Of a DNA stretch of 64,000 nt, positions 61,186-64,000 are shown piece after piece; position 1 is the first letter of the stretch, and each line of letters opens with the position of its first letter. The stretch covers positions 183,249 to 247,248 of the forward strand of contig JAFXTS010000012.1 in NCBI GenBank assembly GCA_017535665.1, written 5' to 3'. The translations under genes and the position numbers were made by a program. Under the pieces are notes generated by a model, which was given only the letters and a program-made list of their open reading frames with translations, ran no database searches and was not told where the DNA came from. This stretch comes from Bacteroidales bacterium (GTDB lineage Bacteria > Bacteroidota > Bacteroidia > Bacteroidales > WCHB1-69).

Positions 61186-61827
61186 TTACCGTTCCGTCCC
61201 GAACAGAAACCGGCGGAAGAGGGTCTCGGCGGCTTCGGAGCCGAGCATCTGGCGGATGGTGTTGATGGCGGGGCCGCCGTTGCTGATGAGACCTTCGACG
61301 TATTCGCGGTTGCGGGCGGTCTTGGCAACGGGGTCTATCGTGCAGGCGGTAGCGAAGAGGTCGGTGTATGCGGTGGTCATCTCTGTGGCCAACGACGATA
61401 GTCTGGAGGCCGGTCCCACCTTGCAGGTACTGGGCGAAAGTCTCAGCGTGTCGTACCAGTTGGGCTTCATGCTCTTCTCCTTCAGGTCACGATACGACTT
61501 TTTTACCGACTGTAGGGGAGAGAGATCGATAGGCTCCAATTGGGTATCGTAAAGCTCAACCAGCAAGGTACGCTTACCGATGGCGTTAATGAGGTCATAC
61601 GAGAATAGCGGTAAATCTTTCGTGTAGGGCGTGCAGATAATGGTTTCCATCTTCATCAAACCCAAGAAAGCCCGCATCGTAAGATGCGATACACAGGCGC
61701 AGCCAGCCCAGTCGAAGGACTGCAACTGAAATTTCATCCCCTTGCCAGAGAAGGTCTGCCACGGAGTTACATCTTTTGCGATGAGGGTGCCCCTGTCGGA
61801 AAAAAGATTAAGCACGGAGCCATTCAT
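61186..61827 (-). CDS. Conserved hypothetical, distant ferredoxin-dependent bilin reductase-like fold
   Basis: 213 residues. The core KDLPLFSYDLI (about 69-79), TLLVELYDTQLEP (about 87-99) and the C-terminal YVEGLISNGGPAINTIRQMLG...FRRFLFG resemble the beta-sheet centre and last helices of the PcyA/HY2 bilin reductase family. I do not see proof of the catalytic residues. If related, it would reduce a linear tetrapyrrole or a similar substrate using ferredoxin electrons. Its start overlaps the DUF1295 gene by 20 bases, so the two are translationally coupled. No haem oxygenase is nearby. Confidence 0.6.
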   Translation of the reverse strand: MNGSVLNLFSDRGTLIAKDVTPWQTFSGKGMKFQLQSFDWAGCACVSHLTMRAFLGLMKMETIICTPYTKDLPLFSYDLINAIGKRTLLVELYDTQLEPIDLSPLQSVKKSYRDLKEKSMKPNWYDTLRLSPSTCKVGPASRLSSLATEMTTAYTDLFATACTIDPVAKTARNREYVEGLISNGGPAINTIRQMLGSEAAETLFRRFLFGTER

Positions 61828-62602
61828 AACGTGCGACGGAATAGATGGGTAAAAAGGGTATCAATATGGGAGTCTTCTTGGCGTAGGCCTGATATTCAGG
61901 GTCGTTGCCGTAAATTTCGGTTTGCCGTAGTTCAAGACGGCGGGCACCGCTGAACATGACATAGACGATGCCGAGGTAGCCGATGCCCACAATTATCCAC
62001 TGCCACCACACGAGGCCGGCACCGATGGCGCTGAGCAGCGCGCCCGTCCAGATGACCACCTCGCCGAGGTAGTTGGGACAACGCACCATGCGGTAGAGGC
62101 CTGTATCGACAAAGCGTTTGGGATTGCGCTTCTTGGCAGCGGACTTTTGCGCATCGCTGATGGCTTCGAGTCCAATGCCGCACAGCATCACGGCGGCGCC
62201 AATCCACGCCCAGAGTTCAGAGCCCTGCGAGCCATTGGCCAGCCGGAATGCCACGGGACTCACCTGTGCCACATAAAGGATTGCACAGAAGAGCCATACG
62301 GTGATGACCACGCCGACAGGCTTTTTCTTCTGCAACGACGGGTCGTACAATATCTTGCGGTAGGCGGCAGCTTTGCGCTCGCGCACAAAGAGGTAGGTGC
62401 CCAACCTTATGCCAAAGATGAACAGCATGACAAGAAGCGCCACGGTGGAGAGAGTGAGGTCGGCGTGGTACATCACGCCCATCGTCACCGCCAGTGCCGC
62501 CACGCCGTAGCCGTAGCCGAGACTGAAAAAATAGATGAAATACTTCCAGCCCACAGCCGACACCGCGAGCGAAACCACTAAAAGAATCAGCAAATCAATC
62601 AT
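61808..62602 (-). CDS. DUF1295 membrane protein (steroid-reductase/ICMT-like fold)
   Basis: 264 residues from ATG 62602, after which the hydrophobic N-terminus begins (MIDLLILLVVSLAVSAVGW). About six or seven membrane helices. The C-terminal DUF1295 block is VDTGLYRMVRCPNYLGEVVIWTGALL and later RRLELRQTEIYGNDPEYQAYAKKTPILIPF. It is the third member of the 5-alpha-reductase/ICMT superfamily in the window and is not closely similar to the one at 54.7 kb. It overlaps the bilin-reductase-like gene downstream by 20 bases. Confidence 0.85.
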   Translation of the reverse strand: MIDLLILLVVSLAVSAVGWKYFIYFFSLGYGYGVAALAVTMGVMYHADLTLSTVALLVMLFIFGIRLGTYLFVRERKAAAYRKILYDPSLQKKKPVGVVITVWLFCAILYVAQVSPVAFRLANGSQGSELWAWIGAAVMLCGIGLEAISDAQKSAAKKRNPKRFVDTGLYRMVRCPNYLGEVVIWTGALLSAIGAGLVWWQWIIVGIGYLGIVYVMFSGARRLELRQTEIYGNDPEYQAYAKKTPILIPFLPIYSVARYEWLRA

Positions 62603-62627
62603 AATGTTTTGGTTAAGAATTGGATTG

Positions 62628-62635
62628 CAAAGATA
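62628..62635 (-). promoter_or_regulatory. -7 promoter box for the DUF1295/bilin-reductase-like pair
   Basis: TATCTTTG on the minus strand, 26 bases before the start at 62602. Confidence 0.6.
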
Positions 62636-62702
62636 CGCATTATTTTGGAATACAGGAAAAACAAAAAAAGCCGCAGAAGGTCCCGAAAATCCTCGCGGCG
62701 CT

Positions 62703-63443
62703 TCAATATTCAAACAGGTTAATTATCCTCCTCGCCACTTCCTCAGGATGGTCAACCAACAGTTGGCCGTGGTTCATGCCGTCGAAGACTTGGATGTGCA
62801 CCTCGGGACAAAGCGTGAGCAGGTGTTTCGCTTGGGGCTTGGCTGCAAAGGCTTCCTTTGTGCCGTACCAGAAATGAATGTCTTTCCCTGAAATATGCTC
62901 TAATTTGTTGGTATAAACAGATTTATAACCATCCAAAACGGCCTGTCTGCCACCGTAAGGATAAGTCTTTTTACACTCGTCTAACAGCACGTCAAAATAA
63001 TGGGAATGGAACACCCATCGCCAAAACTTCGTCCAACGGTAACAGGTCCACACGTTGAATGCCTGATAGTGGCGCAGCGGTCCGACCAACCAGCGCGGCA
63101 AGGGCAACAATGGTGCCGCATCAAGGATGGCGTGGTCAATGGTGATCTCCTCGCGCTCCAACACACGCGACAATATCTTTCCGCCCAACGACAGTCCGTA
63201 GGCGCAATCCAAGCGGCCGTCATGGTGCTGCTGCACGTATGCAATCACTTGTACAGCTTGGTCATCAACGGAGGTGAAGCGTGTTGGTTTGCCCAAAGTG
63301 AAACCGTCCACTTCCACCGCGATGATGCGGAAATGCTCTTCCAACAATCGCACGAGGGGCAGAAATATCTCGTAGGATACCCCCAGTCCGGGAATGAGCA
63401 GCAATGTCGGGGCTTTTTCTTTACCGAAAGTAATCCAATTCAT
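62703..63443 (-). CDS. Alpha/beta-fold hydrolase
   Basis: 246 residues. The oxyanion segment is LLLIPGLGVSYE and the nucleophile elbow YGLSLGGKI with the catalytic Ser. The acid is probably in the region before the C-terminal FDGMNHGQLL, which holds the catalytic His. There is no signal peptide. The substrate is unknown; size and layout fit small esterase or lipase-like hydrolases. Confidence 0.87.
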   Translation of the reverse strand: MNWITFGKEKAPTLLLIPGLGVSYEIFLPLVRLLEEHFRIIAVEVDGFTLGKPTRFTSVDDQAVQVIAYVQQHHDGRLDCAYGLSLGGKILSRVLEREEITIDHAILDAAPLLPLPRWLVGPLRHYQAFNVWTCYRWTKFWRWVFHSHYFDVLLDECKKTYPYGGRQAVLDGYKSVYTNKLEHISGKDIHFWYGTKEAFAAKPQAKHLLTLCPEVHIQVFDGMNHGQLLVDHPEEVARRIINLFEY

Positions 63444-63451
63444 AATGGTTG

Positions 63452-63459
63452 CAAAAGTA
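63452..63459 (-). promoter_or_regulatory. -7 promoter box for the alpha/beta hydrolase
   Basis: TACTTTTG on the minus strand, 9 bases before the start codon at 63443. The leader would be nearly absent. Confidence 0.5.
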
Positions 63460-63542
63460 CATTATTTTCCGCTATGCAAAAAACGACCGCCGCCGCAGAA
63501 GGTCACGTAAACCCTTGCGGCGGTCAGTTCCGTTTTCCCCCG

Positions 63543-63577
63543 CGTGCCAGAGGCACGATATTTTAGTAACCCCACAT
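63543..63577. repeat. Second copy of the intergenic palindrome unit
   Basis: CGTGCC-AGA-GGCACG (63543-63557) is followed by AGTAACCCCACA, the same order of units as at 57538-57572. It lies between the hydrolase and the IS110-type element. Confidence 0.7.
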
Positions 63578-63848
63578 CAGCGTAACGAAGTGGAGCCTTT
63601 AGTTTTGCAGTTTCTTTTTATTGTATCTGAAAAGGCAGATAGAACGTATGAAAAAAACTGTAAATCAATGTCTAACAAGTTAACCAAGAACGGAGGGTGA
63701 ACTATGAAGTGAGTTAGATATGCTCTATTCTGCGCATTAGTCCCTCCGTCCTTTAGGTTGTCAGATCCAACTATAATGCAAGACTTCGTAGGTCAAGTTA
63801 AAGGCTTTAGATTGACAACCAGATGGTTAACAAAAAGCGTGCAAAAAT
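63578..63848. other. Probable left part of the IS110-type element
   Basis: No gene. An inverted pair GGTTGTCA (63756-63763) / TGACAACC (63813-63820) stands just before the transposase start. The left boundary of the element cannot be fixed from one end, as IS110 elements usually lack terminal inverted repeats. Confidence 0.45.
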
Positions 63849-64000
63849 ATGAAAAATATCATTATCGGAGCAGATGTCTCCAAACGCACGATCGACTGCG
63901 TGCTTCACGATGCCGACAAAAAGAAGATGTTCGGAGTAAACCACCTCAAAATCACCAACGACCGACAAGGGGCCGATGAGTTAATGAAATGGCTTAAACA
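63849..64000 (+). mobile_element. IS110-family transposase, N-terminal fragment
   Basis: The window ends within this ORF after 50 codons. It begins MKNIIIGADVSKRTIDCVL, matching the RuvC-like DEDD transposase start in which the first catalytic Asp lies in the DVSK motif. The reading frame is intact to the window edge, so whether the element is complete cannot be seen. Confidence 0.8.

Noticed and set aside
63758..63979. 73-codon frame overlapping the IS110 transposase start
   Set aside because: It is in a different frame; the transposase reading from 63849 carries the DVSK motif and is preferred.

Overview
The window looks like chromosomal DNA of a Bacteroidales bacterium (phylum Bacteroidota). 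The evidence is the recurring -7 promoter box of the TAnnTTTG type just upstream of many genes (for example 6382, 15174, 20615, 21353, 25227, 38616, 45299), the near absence of Shine-Dalgarno sequences, and a typical gene set: ExbB/ExbD pairs, an LptD-like barrel, TonB, ECF sigma factors, a FadL-like barrel, DUF1295 proteins, GH20 and DUF4143 ATPases. Most genes have balanced base composition. An AT-rich ORF at 56771-57460 and the edges at 57.5 kb and 63.5 kb look like accessory DNA. Coding density is high and most genes lie in short operons.

Layout. 1-1.6 kb: tail of dprA, then an unusual GAPDH-like gene. 1.7-5 kb: tRNA-Ser and an ExbB / unknown membrane protein / ExbD / ExbD operon closed by a clear terminator. 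5-9 kb: nucleotide-sugar dehydrogenase, DsbD and a SPOR-like protein. 9-14 kb (minus then plus strand): lspA, a TraR/DksA-like protein, a cell-wall amidase, and the divergent LptD-like gene. 14-18.4 kb: ECF sigma factor with a small membrane partner, acyltransferase, GT9 glycosyltransferase, lpxK. 18.4-21.3 kb: SDR, GNAT-like protein, tRNA-Gly, elbB. 21.4-26.8 kb: four-gene heterodisulfide-reductase-like Fe-S cluster, a transketolase C-terminal subunit and a second ECF sigma factor. 26.8-27.4 kb: non-coding region rich in inverted repeats. 27.4-30.2 kb: tonB-like gene convergent with dnaK, which has a textbook sigma-54 promoter. 30.4-35 kb (minus strand): kdsC, DUF2520, ispE, PfkB kinase, FadL-like operon. 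35-38.3 kb (minus strand): GH20 hexosaminidase, hemerythrin-like protein, LuxR-type regulator. 38.6-43.7 kb: tRNA-Gln, nusA, infB and two small membrane proteins. 43.7-45.2 kb: CCA-adding enzyme. 45.3-50.5 kb: sppA, a steroid 5-alpha-reductase homologue, an Old Yellow Enzyme flavoprotein, a metallophosphoesterase. 50.5-54.7 kb: rmlA and a pair of unknown secreted proteins. 54.7-63.4 kb: DUF1295 protein, EEP-family hydrolase, an AT-rich ORF, a palindrome array, a PAD-type deiminase, cupin, nitroreductase, an AAA ATPase with twin palindromic operators, a bilin-reductase-like protein, a second DUF1295 protein and an alpha/beta hydrolase. The window ends inside an IS110-type transposase.

Functional themes: envelope biogenesis (LptD, LpxK, KdsC, GT9, acyltransferase, amidase, LspA, DsbD, Exb/TonB), anaerobic redox chemistry (Hdr-like complex, OYE, nitroreductase), and core information processing (NusA, IF-2, Cca, DnaK, three tRNAs). 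The most interesting systems are the 5-alpha-reductase/OYE pair, the Hdr-like membrane complex without HdrA, the sigma-54 promoter of dnaK, the bilin-reductase-like gene overlapping a DUF1295 gene, the unknown secreted pair at 51.4-54.7 kb, and the operator-like repeats before the AAA ATPase. All assignments come from reading the sequence; no database search was run.
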